DNA from: Mucidula mucida | Lineage: Eukaryota > Basidiomycota > Agaricomycetes > Agaricales > Physalacriaceae | DNA length: 64,000 bases | Reading direction: 5' to 3' | NCBI GenBank assembly: GCA_015501055.1 | Contig: JADNYV010000052.1 | Coordinates: forward strand, 1-64,000 | Shown: in pieces, positions 44,975 through 56,884 of the stretch | Numbering within the stretch: the first letter of the stretch is position 1 | Layout of the letters: every line of letters begins with the position of its first letter | Program-made: the position numbers and the translations under genes | The notes under the pieces: generated by a model | Seen by the model: only the letters and a program-made list of their open reading frames with translations | The model's database searches: none | Told to the model about the DNA's origin: nothing

Positions 44975-47900
44975 TGACTATATGACACCGTCGCGTAGAC
45001 TGTTCGTGGTTGGTTCGTGTAAGTGGGCAAGTGGCTTAATTGAAGTCTGGAAGCCTACCGTGCCGGTCATGTGACATATAATCTCCTTTTCAACGACCAC
45101 GATGACCTTTCAAGTTTCGAACGTCAAGGATTGAAACAGTCTTTGCCCCTCCATAAATGCATGTGCTCGAGCGACAATGACTCTTTTGTGGAATTCATTG
45201 AACGGAGCGCTTCTGAAAGGTGGCGTCAGAATACGATTTACGGAGCGTGAACTTAGGATATGCTGCTAGGACAGGTACGTGCTGAACCCTCTTTGCATCA
45301 AGTCTCGCTGAAAATGATGCCAGGACTGGGTCTGCTTCCGGATATCCATTGTCTTAGCACACAAGCGTTCCCTTAATGGCGTAGCAAACGACTTTTAGTT
45401 TTCACTCGAACGACCTGTCACTTGTGCCTCTGCTATCAATCCTCACCCTCCCTCAATGCATCTAGTTCGCCGCGATCATTCGTACGGGTTATGTTCTTAG
45501 TCCAGGGACTACCGCCGGGTGCAACGCCGTAACTCTGTTCCTTTTTCTTTTGATGCGCGTTGTGTACGTTGATTTTCTGTTACAATCTGAAAGCATTTGA
45601 ACATGTCTACCGGGTCTTGTTGGCGCGATCTTCACGCTTGATTTTGTTTTCTGTGGAGACCAACATCACGCGGACTGGGCATTTACTCCTTTTGTCTGCT
45701 TGTGGGTCTTGGTTCTCAGTGTCAAATCACAGGCTGTTTTGGGCGTGTCCCGGTATACTTGATAAATGAAAGAGTGTTGTGCCCAGCTTTCGCGGAACCT
45801 CTAAGGTGGTCACCTATCCGAGTCCAGGAGAAGCGACAGGCGTTGCTAGGGTAGGAACCATTCACCCTAACGCTTAGTTTGTGTGTCCTGTGCGTCCCTC
45901 CGTTGTTTTCGCTTTGATCTCCTAGACAAAGCAATACTGTTTACGGCATAGCCAAGCTGAAACGGAAACCGACGCCGCGGCTAGGTAGTGCTGGCTAACC
46001 GACAACCGACGGCGACTATAAACTCGGTATTTCAGAAGAGGTAGCCTGGACACTATCGGCATTCCAAAGCTTCTCCAGGAAACTGTCGACGTCTATCCGA
46101 TTCAAGCCTGGATGAAGTTCGAGGTCGCTCTCTTGTTCGTTTCAGATCACCGGAAAGTTACGCGACAGATTATAACTCGCACCCAGACCACTACCAGTGG
46201 TACTTGCACGGTCGAGAAGACAATCATTCCGTACGGTATGCATTGTTTCGTCTTTTGCCTGACGGACTGAGAATCTTTTTGCAAAGAAGACATACACATA
46301 TTACATGGCTGCATTCGGGCCATCGAAACTACATCAAAAGATGAAAATGTGAGTTCAATCTGTGGCGCGTAATTCAACCCAAACCGAAATGAAAATCACG
46401 GAGGCCCAGGAGTGAAACTGCCCCATCGATAGAACAAGAACACGAGTCTCTTGAGTTCGTGAAGTACTACGCTCACAATAGGCGGACAGATATTCGCTAT
46501 GTTTGATTAATCACCTTCCTTCTAAGGCTACCACATCTTTCATTTCAAGGAACCTCGGCTTGCTTTGTCTGCGAGACCGAATTCTCCCAGTCAACTTTTG
46601 TCGCGAAGGTTATCAAAGGTGTATGTCCTAGCGCACGTATCCCGACGATTCACACCAGGCTGTGGGGGCTCCGGAGGCTTCCCCTGACCCGTGAATGCTT
46701 GGAGATCGTCTACGTGTGGATGCCGCTCTCGTAGGTCTCTAATTCTGTCTGTCATTTCTTCGAGAGTAATATTTGACGGTGTATCAGGCGTGACTATAGC
46801 CAGTTGCAGTTCTTCTCCTCCTCGAGCAAACCTCTGGTTAAAGAGAGCGAGAGATTATCAGTTGCTACTGCGCATGTGAGTTGCTGGCGGCAGGTACTCA
46901 ATTTCTAAGGGAACGTATTTAATACGCTCATCAGATGATTTCATAGCAATCGGACGATACATAGACATCTTTTGCACGGAAAATGGCTGTCTCCATTCTT
47001 CCTCGAGAGGTCATTGATCCCTCTTCAACCAGCGTGCATCTCCCCACGATCGTACACCTTAACCCAACTGTCAGATATGTTGCCACATATGTTCATCGAC
47101 GAGATACTGCCGCCGTGATCGCATCGATACTGTTTTGAGGCGCCCGTTTATAACAATTGCCTGAACAGCTTCCAAGGTCGACGTGTACGACGATGTTCGT
47201 CGGGGCTTCAAACCTTCCCGCGAAGGCGGCGATCCCTTCAGATTTTGCCCAATTTTGGGGCTGTGAAAGGAGTCCGGCGATCGTGGAGATATGAAGAGTC
47301 ATCTGCATTTTTATCAGTAAGTCATCTCGACATTTTGTGTTGTATCAGTCGAAGACTCATTCTTTCGTTAAGTGGCACGATTGAACTGTGGTGCCCTCCT
47401 CCGTTCTGCCGCAGAACAGTAGAAACTCCAGAGTCAAAGTGAAGTATTTCTTTGTGCGCATTGTCACAGCCATTCAGGACTTATTCGCTCTTCTCGGCGG
47501 TATAGCACCTGAAAGGGGAAGGCGCCGTTCCGTATTGAACAGCACTGAATTCACGACAATACATCTACGACTGTTGCTCGAATGGAGAAAGAGTTGAACC
47601 GGAATGTCTGAGTCTCCAGGCATATCTTGGAAAAAATCCATTGCTTTGTCCTCGCGGTCTTGGGAATGCGGGGGCGCGGCTATTTGTACGAGCTATGCAG
47701 GAGAGTGGTAAACAGGCGCCGCCTAGTTCATTTCGCGTCGCGAAAGTTACGCAATCGCGAAAACAGGATCGGATATTCGCTAGTTCTAGTTTCGCACCTT
47801 ACAACGGTGGGCGCGTACAATTCTATCGATGTGTCTGGCGACGCGGAAAGACTCGACGCAGCATTTAGACGACGATGCGGGCACGTGTGTCAGTGGTACG

Positions 47901-48371
47901 TCACATCGACAAGAGATAATTGTCAAGATGGTTTGAAAAGCGCACCACGATTAATAGGCGTGCTGTCCTCAGGCTGTCCTTGACAAGTCAGTTTGATGGG
48001 GTGTGTCCAAATCGGGGCGCCTCATGTCCGCCTCATGGCATACGCGGGGTCCAGGACGCGACCGTGTGATCGACCTTCCTCATTCTGTTGACGCGAATTG
48101 ATATCGCGATTGCTGCCGAGATCTTCCTTTGTCCCCAATGAGGAAGGAGACCTCGCTCTGTGGGTCCATGATGCGTGGTCGCCATCAACCGAGGTCAGGG
48201 AAAATGACTTTCCCAATGTCATACAACCCTTATCGTGAACCGGGCTTGGTCTTGTTCCATAATTGTCCCACAATCGGGAACCACCATCTAACTGCGGGGA
48301 CTTCCAGTTGGTATTTCAGACCATCGCGTTCAACATAATCCTGATCTCCTCCTCCTCTTTTCCTCACTCGC
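44975..48371. other. 3.4-kb stretch without a recognised gene
   Basis: The longest frames (for example 47627-47983 plus and 47093-47308 minus) carry no family motifs. Around 46640-46840 the minus strand reads plausible protein (LAIVTPDTPSNITLEEMTDR, then IRDLRERHPHVDDLQ) without a start, which may be an exon or relic of an unidentified gene. The 5' region of the forkhead gene probably lies at the right edge. Confidence 0.35.
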
Positions 48372-49574
48372 ATGCAGCAGCAGAACGGCGGGTATGTTAA
48401 CGGAATGCCGTACATCAACAACACCCCGGCTCGAGAATCCGCCCATTTCTTTGGTTGCCTCGACCCGAACCACATCCCGCCGGGACGCGCTGTCCTCCCG
48501 TCGTCGCAAAGCGTGTCCTTCATGAACCATGCCCCCTACTCGTCGCATGTCGGCAACAGTCAGCCATATGGTGCTGTTGGACCCCCATATCTGTCACAAT
48601 CGCATTTTTTTCACCCTCACGCTTCCCCGTACGCGCCTCCACATCTCCTTCCCGATAGTCCTGGTGATCGCTTCCCGCCGTCGCCGTCGCCTCCGGTCTC
48701 GCAGTTCAGTTCTCCGGGATATATGCCGAGCCGTCTACCACCTATCGAATCGCCCCCACCGATGGAGCATCTCTTCTACCCGGATGCAGGACATTTCCTT
48801 CGAGAGGAATTCCAGATTCCCGATGGTATGCCCATAGATCTGGATGCGCTACCACACCCGACAACCCTGACAAACGGCCGCCCTACACACTGAACAACCT
48901 TGCTCAGCTGGCGATATACTCGTACCCACGACACAAAGCGACTCTCCATGAAATTCGCACAGCTATTCAGGACCGCTTTTCTTTCTTCAAAGGCAGTAAC
49001 CAGAAGAAGTTCAATGTCAGTAAATTTTTATGTCTCTCCAGGAACGGTTATACTGACTGATGCTGTAGGGGTCCCTACGCCACCTCCTTTCGTTCCACTC
49101 GATCTTTGCTAAACTTCCCCGCCATCCGACCGAGCCTGGACCCGGAGAATATTGGACTCTCGATATCACGCACGCCTTTGAGACGAAGCGTCCTCGAAAA
49201 AGACGCAATGCCAAAGGCAAAGTCTCATCCTCGCAGGCTCACGTCCGTCGCTCTCGAGCTTCCTGTCGTGGATCTGAACGACACAACGCCTTCTCGTCGC
49301 GCTCATCCTCGTCGTCGCATATCACAGACACGCCGGAGCCTGAAGTGGCTAGCGCTGAATTAAGCGCCGGGCTGAGGCGCTCACCGTATCTGGTGATGGA
49401 GAGCATGCCGCCTCTTACTACGTCAGTGGGGCCAGACATGACTGGCACTCTGAACGCAACTATCCTTCGACAGGTGGCGTCCCATCCCCATCTTCTGAAT
49501 CTCATACCAACCTCGACTGGGAGGAAGAGGAAAGCAAGCCGTACATCGGCGTGGGGAAGCGTCGGATACTGTGA
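48372..49574 (+). CDS. Forkhead (winged-helix) transcription factor, frame-damaged
   Basis: The ATG at 48372 gives QQQNGGYVNGMPYINNTPAR and a Pro/Ser/His-rich N-terminus (SPSPPVSQFSSPGYMP). The DNA-binding domain begins KRPPYTLNNLAQLAIYSYP and continues ATLHEIRTAIQDRFSFFKG. After an intron (gtcagt...tgtag) it reads GSLRHLLSFHSIFAKLPRHP and TEPGPGEYWTLDI. It matches the forkhead pattern (PPYsy...L.eI...i...f.f...N..k...SLRH.LS...F.K.PR...PG.G.YW.ldp). One base is missing just before KRPPY (AAA for AAAA, about 48876), which would otherwise end the protein at 48893. A basic tail KRPRKRRNAKGKV follows. A second frame change near 49473 is needed to reach a sensible acidic end (LDWEEEESKPYIGVGKR). 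Nuclear regulator; target unknown. Confidence 0.75.
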
Positions 49575-50355
49575 ACGCATGCCCTGTGCCACTGTCCTAC
49601 TCTTCATCTATCACTTTTCTGTTTCCCAATGTTTGTTGTCGCACTGCTTTCTCGCTCTCGTTATAATTGCATCGTTTCTGTCCTTGCTGTTGCTTTCCTG
49701 TAGCTAATACTCTGCCTTTCTGTAGCTTTCCTTGTTGTCACATCGAACATTGGCATTGTTAGCTTCCTGTTTACTTATAATCTTTGCACTGTTTTTGCTG
49801 CTTCGTTGTCTGCTTGTTTTCCATTGCTATCCCCACGCGCTATCCATCTGTCAATACTGTAGGACTTGATAAAATAATCTCACACCGTGCGCAGTTTTCC
49901 CGGTCTAGCTTACAGACTTCAACAACGAAAATTCGAGTTGCACGTTCACGCGTTCACGGTCTGAGGACATCATCACCAGCACAAGTCAAATCAAGAGGCT
50001 TTACGGCAGAGTTCTGGCCAACCAGCAATGAGCCCCATTGATTGAAAGCTCCAGTTTTGTTGTTTGAAAGGTACAACCCACAGCTTAGAAACACAAAATG
50101 GTACCATTGGCGACGAGATCCGATTTGGAGCGGTCGTGAAGTCACTGCATGCAGTCTGCAGAGATGCATCAAGGCAATTACTGGTTGTGCAAAGCGATAT
50201 GACATTGAGAGACGGGCCACAGAGACAATGTACAAGATCAACTGGTGGTTCAAAAGCCCTTCACGCCGATCCTTATCTCATTGGCAAAAGGGCCAAGGCT
50301 GCAGTAGCACCCGAGGGGCGGGGGAGCCTAGTAGCCAAAGAAGCAGCCTCCTCAA
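49575..50355. other. Intergenic with pyrimidine-rich 3' region
   Basis: About 49600-49800 is T/C-rich, as in fungal 3' ends. Two overlapping ORFs at 50042-50438 run into the tRNA and are not supported. Confidence 0.35.
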
Positions 50356-50437
50356 GCCGTCGTGGCGTAATGGTAGCGCGTCGCTTTCCTAATCTATTAA
50401 TAGGCGAAGGTTATGCGTTCGATACCCATCGTCGGTA
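50356..50437 (+). tRNA. tRNA-Arg (anticodon CCT) with a short intron
   Basis: An acceptor GCCGTCG/CGTCGGT with discriminator A (one G-T pair, one T-T mismatch) and a D-arm GCGT/GCGC with loop AATGGTA. The anticodon stem is TCGCT/GGCGA and its loop TTCCTAATCTATTAATA is ten bases too long, which fits a ~10-nt intron after position 37. The T-arm ATGCG/CCCAT has loop TTCGATA and one C-C mismatch. The sequence resembles fungal tRNA-Arg-CCT (GTGGCGTAATGGTAGCGCGTC). Confidence 0.65.
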
Positions 50438-50655
50438 ATTGTTTTTGCGCCACTTCCTTTTGGGACATGGCCAACATGACTCGGGACTTGGATAGTCTTG
50501 GTCGAGTATCGCATGCCCCTTATATGCGTAGAAATCTCATCTTATATGCGTCACTTTAAAGTCATCCTGGCGCCTGGTTGGTCCGCGAAACCAAAAAAGG
50601 CAATATATGGTGTTTGCCGGCTTGGACTGTCACCACCATCACCACCAGTACCACC

Positions 50656-51488
50656 ATGCCTTCAGCCAAGCCCAGTCGCAAAACCAATGATGCCGAATAC
50701 ATGGATGTCGAGACCGACGCGTCGCAGGAGGTAGTTGAAGTTCAGGATCCCAAGAAAAGAGGGCCAAAGGCAGCGAAAGGCAAACAGCGCGCAACAGGAT
50801 CTGACAACGAAGGAGGCTCCAAGAAGGCGACACGCAAACCGACCAAAGCCAAAGCAGTCAATGCCGACTCTGACGATGAACCGACCAGTGCCAAGAAGCC
50901 GTCTCGCAGCCTACAAAGCGCCAATGAGCTGGCCATTGCTTTCGCCCAAGTGGAGATGAACATTATGGAGACGAGGACAGAAATGCTACGGGAGGAGAAG
51001 GAACTAGAGGCAGCCAAGCAGGAAACCATTCGTTTGGAACGGGAGAAATCGATCGCCATCGAGGCTAGCAAGAAGGAGACCCTCGAGGCTGAGCATGCAC
51101 TCGAGACGGCAAAGCAAAACACTGTCAACAAGGAAATCGAGCTGGCAAAGACGCGTGGCACGGCTCCATCCAGTAAGCAGTGTGGTCCCTTGTCATTCTT
51201 CGTTCACTCGAGGTGCAACTTTTAGGTCCCGACCGTCTGCATAAAAAGGCAAAACTCTCTGACATCACGAACACCCGCACGACTACAGTAGCCTTGAACC
51301 CTGAACAGCTCGCTCGTCGCGCCCTCATGTCGGCTGCCTTGCTCAACTCTCAAACTCTAACTCTTGAAGCCATCGACAAATGTCTACAATACAGCAAGCT
51401 GTCTGCGGTGAGCATTGACACTGCGGAGAACGCTGCCTATATCTTGCGCGAAGCTCTGAGCCCCGATGTGGAGATGTCTGTTGTCTAA
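50656..51488 (+). CDS. Lys/Glu-rich coiled-coil protein, probably nuclear
   Basis: Exons 50656-51172 and 51226-51488 (53-nt intron, gtaagc...tttag) give 259 residues. The first third is basic and acidic low-complexity (KKRGPKAAKGKQRATGSDNE, KKATRKPTKAKAVNADSDDE), with nuclear-localisation-like patches. Residues about 95-170 form a long coiled coil (LREEKELEAAKQETIRLERE, then KSIAIEASKKETLEAEHALE). The end is helical (PEQLARRALMSAALLNSQTL). It is convergent with the recombinase-like gene, 126 bases apart. Function unknown, and whether it belongs to the mobile element cannot be told from sequence. Confidence 0.6.
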
Positions 51489-51613
51489 GAGTCTGTGGGA
51501 CGTGTTGCTGTTCCGTGCTGTGGATTGCTTTGCTTTGTACTGCTCTGTCTGCTGATTACTTGATTCGATTTCTCGCATTTGTACACAAGGACTTTATACA
51601 AAAAATGGATAAT

Positions 51614-54600
51614 TTACACATGACTCGGAAAATCATTATATCCTATGGGCTTTTGCTGATGAAGGCGTTTGCGCATCATCTGAACAAAGTCAACAATATA
51701 ATTGACGACATTGGCAGGAGCCTCATCGTCCTGCGTATTGATTTCAGCCAAAGCACCAATGTACGTGACAAGAAAGCAAACCTTCTGAACGGCGTTGACG
51801 ACGAGCGTGCAGTGCCGATGAAATAATGTATCCTTGCCAAGGGCCTTTGCCTTTCCACGCTTGATGAGTTCCTTGTGGCGATCGTCGAAACCGTCACCCT
51901 TGTTTGCAGTCTTTTCAAACGTCGCAGAGGACTTGCGCTTTCGATACACATCTGTCATGCGCTGGTGCCGGATGGCCATTATACGAACGCTGTGATACCC
52001 GGGACAATCTGCGTCCTCTGTCATGTGTTCTCGGGTTGCTGTCATATCATCAAACCTAGATAATAAATCAGCGACTGGATTATACGTGGAACAAGAAATG
52101 TACTCCTGATCGCAATATGGACAGGCAAACCCTTCTTCTCCGATGTAGCACCGAACCTCGAGGTCCATCCACTCGGAGTGCAGCATGTCGCTAGTAACAT
52201 GTAAGTACTAGTTTCTATATGAAAAAGTAGGATACGAACAGGTGGCGTTGATGGTGAGCAACACCTGAGCTGACAGTTGGTGGGCGGTGGCGATATGCAG
52301 GGCACGATGGGCAAACATACGTGCCATCCTCACGCTAAACAATGTTTTAAGATTATAATTGGGACAGGCAGAGAACTGAGAGCGTACTCGCGCCTTGTCA
52401 AACTCTTTCTTTATCTCATGCTTTTCAATGAGGTGATGCATAAAGAACGTATGCATTTCTCGGATGGGAATATCAGTCAGTTCGGGCTGATGACGTTCGT
52501 CCTCAGCATCCTCAGCGGCTTGAGCAGACATTGATTCATCTCCAATATTTAATGGTCCCGGCATACTGTCCACCTGCATCTGGATATTCGCGAGATCTAT
52601 ACCAGCATCAATGGGAAGCAGGGCATCCAGGTAACCTGGATTCTCATATTCGCCAATGTCCAGTATATCGGTGTCTGCCTCTGCATCGTCGAGAGAGACT
52701 TTTGGGATGTCTGAAGGAGCGGGTGGCGTCAAAGAGGTAGCAAGCAGTGAAGCAGAAACGGATAACGAAGCAGACGATGATGGAGCAGGAGCAGATGAGG
52801 ACGCGGACACTAGAGCTGGAATGCATGACGACGCGGACGACAAAGGGGAAGACGTGATGGAAGACGACGCGATGGACGACGACGTGATGGAAGACGACGC
52901 GATGGAAGACGACGCGATGGAAGACGACGCGATGGACGACGAGGAAGCGGACGACGAGGAAGCTTCAGCCATGCGCGATTGCAAAAAAGTTGAACGTTTC
53001 TGCGCAAGAGTCACAGAGTCGTGCATTTGCTCCGAGGACAAGCCGCGAGGAAGGTGTCCAGCAGAATAGTCAGCCTTTTTCGTCCTGCGATTGACGCGGC
53101 GGGTGGTTCTGGCAAGTCGCTGGGTGGATTTGTTCATCTCGGTGTTTGCTTCTTTCAAGGCCGCTTCAGCCTACTGAAGGTTAGACAAGAAATGACAAGA
53201 AGATGACAGTGCATACATTCTTCAAGTCTGCGAGTGTCTTGTCCGAGGCTAGACCAAAGACGAGCTTGCGTTTTACCGCCTCCTTTGGACGATCTGAAAC
53301 GCCTGCTGCCATCTCTACCAAGCGGTTGATATTGATTGGGATGTCTTTTAGGTAGAAGGCATTGATTCCTGGTGACAAACAGGCTCTAAAGGTTTGCCAA
53401 GCCTCGTCGCACTTTTCCTTTAGTTTTTGATGGTCTGGATTCTCCTGTGGAACGCTTTAGTATACAACAAAAAAAGCTGATATATGACCACAAACATCGA
53501 TGACAGCTTTGACATCAGTCTTCTCAGTCGCCTTGAGCGTTTTCTGTAAACAAGGTACATCATGTTTGAAGCAAGAGTCAAGAATAGAGTTACCTTGGCT
53601 TCGTTGATTTGTTCCTCTGACGAACTGGAATTAATCGATGGATCAACTAGCAAGAGGTCTGCCCAGGCGCGGACAGCAACAGAGCGCCGAGGATTAGAAT
53701 CCAATGCTTTTGGGTGTCGAGAACCTTCGGGAACGTCTTCTCCAAGGCGATCAGCGACTGGGTTCATGTTTCGAGTCCCCTTGTCATAATGGCCGTCGAA
53801 TGTATCTTCTTTGACGTGGTTTAACGCTGTCTTGGCGTATTGCTTACCCTTGACCATTGCGTAGTAATCTGCCGAGCCGCGGCGGAGCGATTGAATACCT
53901 ACAGCAACCAGGCCCGCGTCGACGGCCAAAGTATGGCATGTAGCCGATAGCGAATGAGCAGTGGCAGGGCGCAGAGGTTCCTCAAATGCACGGCCACCGG
54001 CTGTCATTGCTGGAAATCTATATTGGTGGTGAGTGGCATGCCGCTGAGAAGATATGGTCGGACATACAATGGCTCATCCCGTCTGGAAGGGTCTATGTGT
54101 AATTCTGCATCCTTGTCGTTGAGAAGCTCATCAAGTGTCTAAATAGAATAAGCAAGGAGACGAAAGGTTGACAAATCTCATACCTCGAACTTTTTCTCAA
54201 ACGCACCGGCCATGAAGAGATAGGATACAAGGTAGTCGACGACGTCAAAAGGGACATTGTGTGTTCGTTGAGTCTGGTACAGTGTCCAATCCTGAGAAGA
54301 GCCATGCTCTTTGAAATACTGCTTAAAGGTGAGAAGCAAAACGTCGATTTGAAAGGCGCCGTCTGCTAAATGATAAATTTTGAGATGCCCGAGGGCGAGG
54401 TACTGATAGAGGCACTGTCAATCAGACAGCTAGAGAGAGAGAGAAGGATTCTCACAGCATGTAAGCTGGTGTATTCCTTGCACGCAAGGCCAAGAGTTGA
54501 TGGGCGAGAGGTCAGGTAGAAAGGTAAAAGGATTTTGAGAAGGCTGTTAACTTTTACCATACAGTTTGTCGGCGTCGCATGCGCCAACGCAGCCTCAATC

Positions 54601-55528
54601 ATAAGGCGAACCTCCATTTGACCATAGTATATTCTATGGTCGTAGTATCTATCCAGTCCCTTTTCTCGAACCACTAGGAAACAAATATGAGTTTGCGAGA
54701 ATCAATGTACGGAAAGGCTCGCACGTCGAAAAACAACTTTTTGAAGGGTGTCATATAGACTATGCTGGCTGAGAGCTTCCAGGCCGCAGCGACGGTTATT
54801 TGTAGGATCCTGCGTGTACTGTAATAGGAGATGAACGACAATCCCCAACCAACCCACAACGGTTCTTGATTTAAGAACGGTATGTCCAGGTCGTGGCCGC
54901 ACCGCTTCAACCTGGAGAGAGTCAGAGTGGGGCGGGATGACTACAAGTAGAGCGTACCATGAAGGGAAGGAGTAACGGAATGTATTTGAGTGCCACAGCA
55001 ATGTAGAATCGCTCATAGCTTCTGATTCTAGGCGCCATTCGTTCCATCATGGCAAAATAGTACGACATGACACGTTGTCGGCTCTGTGTAGTCTTTACAG
55101 CCTCGCGTGCTGGTGCTGTAAGCACAAATTCTGTGAGTTGATTTTGCAGTTCCTCAAGGCGATCAGGATCGGTAAAGACCTCCTTCATGACCTAGAGAGA
55201 GTTGGAAGGGGGGGGGGGAAGAAAAGAAAAGGCATACATTTTCAATTTTTGCTCTGCGCATAGAAGAGAGTTCGTCGGAAAGTTCAGGCATTGGTGCCCG
55301 TGGCAGTGGGACAGCGGCAAGCGACAGAGACGTGAGTTCTGCATTACTAGACTCTGTAGGGGCTGGTTCTGCAGAACTCTGATATCTCGGCGCAAACAGG
55401 GAAACGACGGGAGGCGCCACATCGCCAAAACGTGTAATTGTCGGTGGTCGAGTGTCTGTCATATCCTTCATCATCTTCATGTTCTCCTGGACAAAATCCT
55501 TCAGGCGGTGACCGGATTTGTCAACCAT
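51614..55528 (-). mobile_element. Tyrosine-recombinase-like protein gene, candidate Crypton-type element
   Basis: The ATG at 55528 has a strong context (ccaccatgg) and gives VDKSGHRLKDFVQENMKMMK. Many exons with 45-60 nt introns follow. Motifs on the C-terminal half match tyrosine recombinases: LTSRPSTLGLACKEYTSLHA (first Arg), then TAGGRAFEEPLRPATAHSLS, GIQSLRRGSADYYAMVKGKQ (box II with Gln for the usual His), ALNHVKED (second His) and DGHYDKGTRN (nucleophile Tyr). N-terminal to this are MKEVFTDPDRLEELQNQLTE and the DNA-binding-like helical region. C-terminal to the catalytic domain are a Ser-rich minisatellite region and a Cys/His segment (ACPYCDQEY...DADCPGYH), possibly a zinc finger. The protein would cut and rejoin DNA through a covalent Tyr intermediate. 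The reading frame is good across the junctions examined. No terminal repeats seen, as expected for Cryptons. Confidence 0.6.
52850..52975. repeat. 15-bp minisatellite within the recombinase-like gene
   Basis: Tandem units gaagacgacgcgatg and variants (gacgtgatg, gaggaag) encode SSSIA/SSSIT repeats on the minus strand. About seven units. Such tracts expand and contract and probably form a flexible linker. Confidence 0.75.
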
Positions 55529-55584
55529 GGTGGTGGTGGTGGAAACGCAGGAGGCACACGTTTTTTAGGCCGCGGAGATAATTA

Positions 55585-56884
55585 CTACTGTACATCATCG
55601 AGGCCCCACGTAAAATCAGGACTACCTTTAGGTAGGTACGGAGGATTCTCTTTCATAAAGTCCTGGATAAAATCTGCTACATCTGCCCCAGCCAACACTT
55701 TGAGAATCTGGTAGAGAGAATCCGCGGAGCAACGATAGTTGTAGACGGAGAGAAGGGGATTGTCATCTATCGTCATGGTCGGCATATGTTTGCGCAAGTA
55801 TTCAAGCAAGGGACGAAATGCTTTCGACTTTGGAATCTCGGGCGCCCAGAAAAAATCGAGAAAGACGCCCGGACCAAACTAGGAGTGCTTTAGTGAGGAC
55901 ACACAAAACACAATGAAATGCTCACCATATCATAGACACTTTCAAGGTTATTATAGGTTGTAATGCGGCGAGCGTGGTCGGAACGAAACGATTTCATTGC
56001 CGATTTCAATGCTTGACGTTCCTCGCCTTGTTTCTTGTTGAGGGTCGTCCAAAGTTTTTTGTTTTGAGGGCTACTTGCGCGAAAACTGCTTTGAATGAGA
56101 TCAGACTTCCACTTTTTGACACCTTTGCTTTCGCGTAGATTCCATCGCTTGATAAACTTGAGTGTTTCGACAATGTGAATAACGTGGTCGACATATCGAA
56201 CGACATGTGCACCAGTAGCTTGGAATTGGAGTGTCTACTGATATCAGATCAATGTTTGAGGATGCACAAGCATATACCTGTTCATAGTAGAAGAGTTGTT
56301 TGTCCTCGTCGAGCGAGACGTCGTTGAGGCGATGCTTCCGACAGCGGTCAACCCAAGAATCACATGAAACAGCAAGAGGTTCGAGAACAGCACGCTGTTT
56401 GTATATAAGTATATGCGCTGGTCGAAAAAAGAGACCACATACCCAGTGCTTCCCGTCGTCGCTGAAACCTTGCAGCAGACGATGCAAAGCTGCATTCTCT
56501 GCCTTTGCACCTCGTTCCACGTTGCTAGTAAGAACCGTGACAAAGTCATTAGCATAGAGATAGGTCTGCGTGTCTTGGACGAGCTCCTGGCAGCGCGTTC
56601 TCACTAATTCGATTGGTTAGTCTGGGCCCTCTACCTACAGAATACGCACAGTCTTGGGCATCCTTGTCAACGGCCGAGGACTTGGACTTTTGGCGCTTGA
56701 GTGTAGCCTCTTCTTCGTCCGAGTTGGATTCGTGCATTTTGCCGAGGATATTTTGCATGCGACTTTCAATGCGTTTTCGTTTTGCTATGCCGTCTAGAGT
56801 GTTGTCGTCAAGAAGCGGAAGAACTCTTTCAAGGCGGTCAAGAGTATTGTGAGCAATCGTGTTTGGTGTCAGAGGTGCGGACAT
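55585..56884 (-). CDS. Partner gene of the recombinase-like protein, unrecognised
   Basis: The ATG at 56884 gives SAPLTPNTIAHNTLDRLERV. A helical, charged N-terminus has acidic and basic patches (HESNSDEEEATLKRQKSKSS), then RTRCQELVQDTQTYLYANDF and VTVLTSNVERGAKAENAALH, WVDRCRKHRLNDVSLDED, GAHVVRYVDHVIHIVETLKF, and DHARRITTYNNLESVYDMFG near the end. Five or so short introns (for example gtgcgt...attag, gtatgt...aacag). Its stop at 55585 is only 57 bases from the next gene's ATG on the same strand, which is tight for a fungus. A gtacag donor just before the stop could instead join both genes into one long protein. No known domain. It is either an accessory protein of the element or its N-terminal part. 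Confidence 0.5.
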
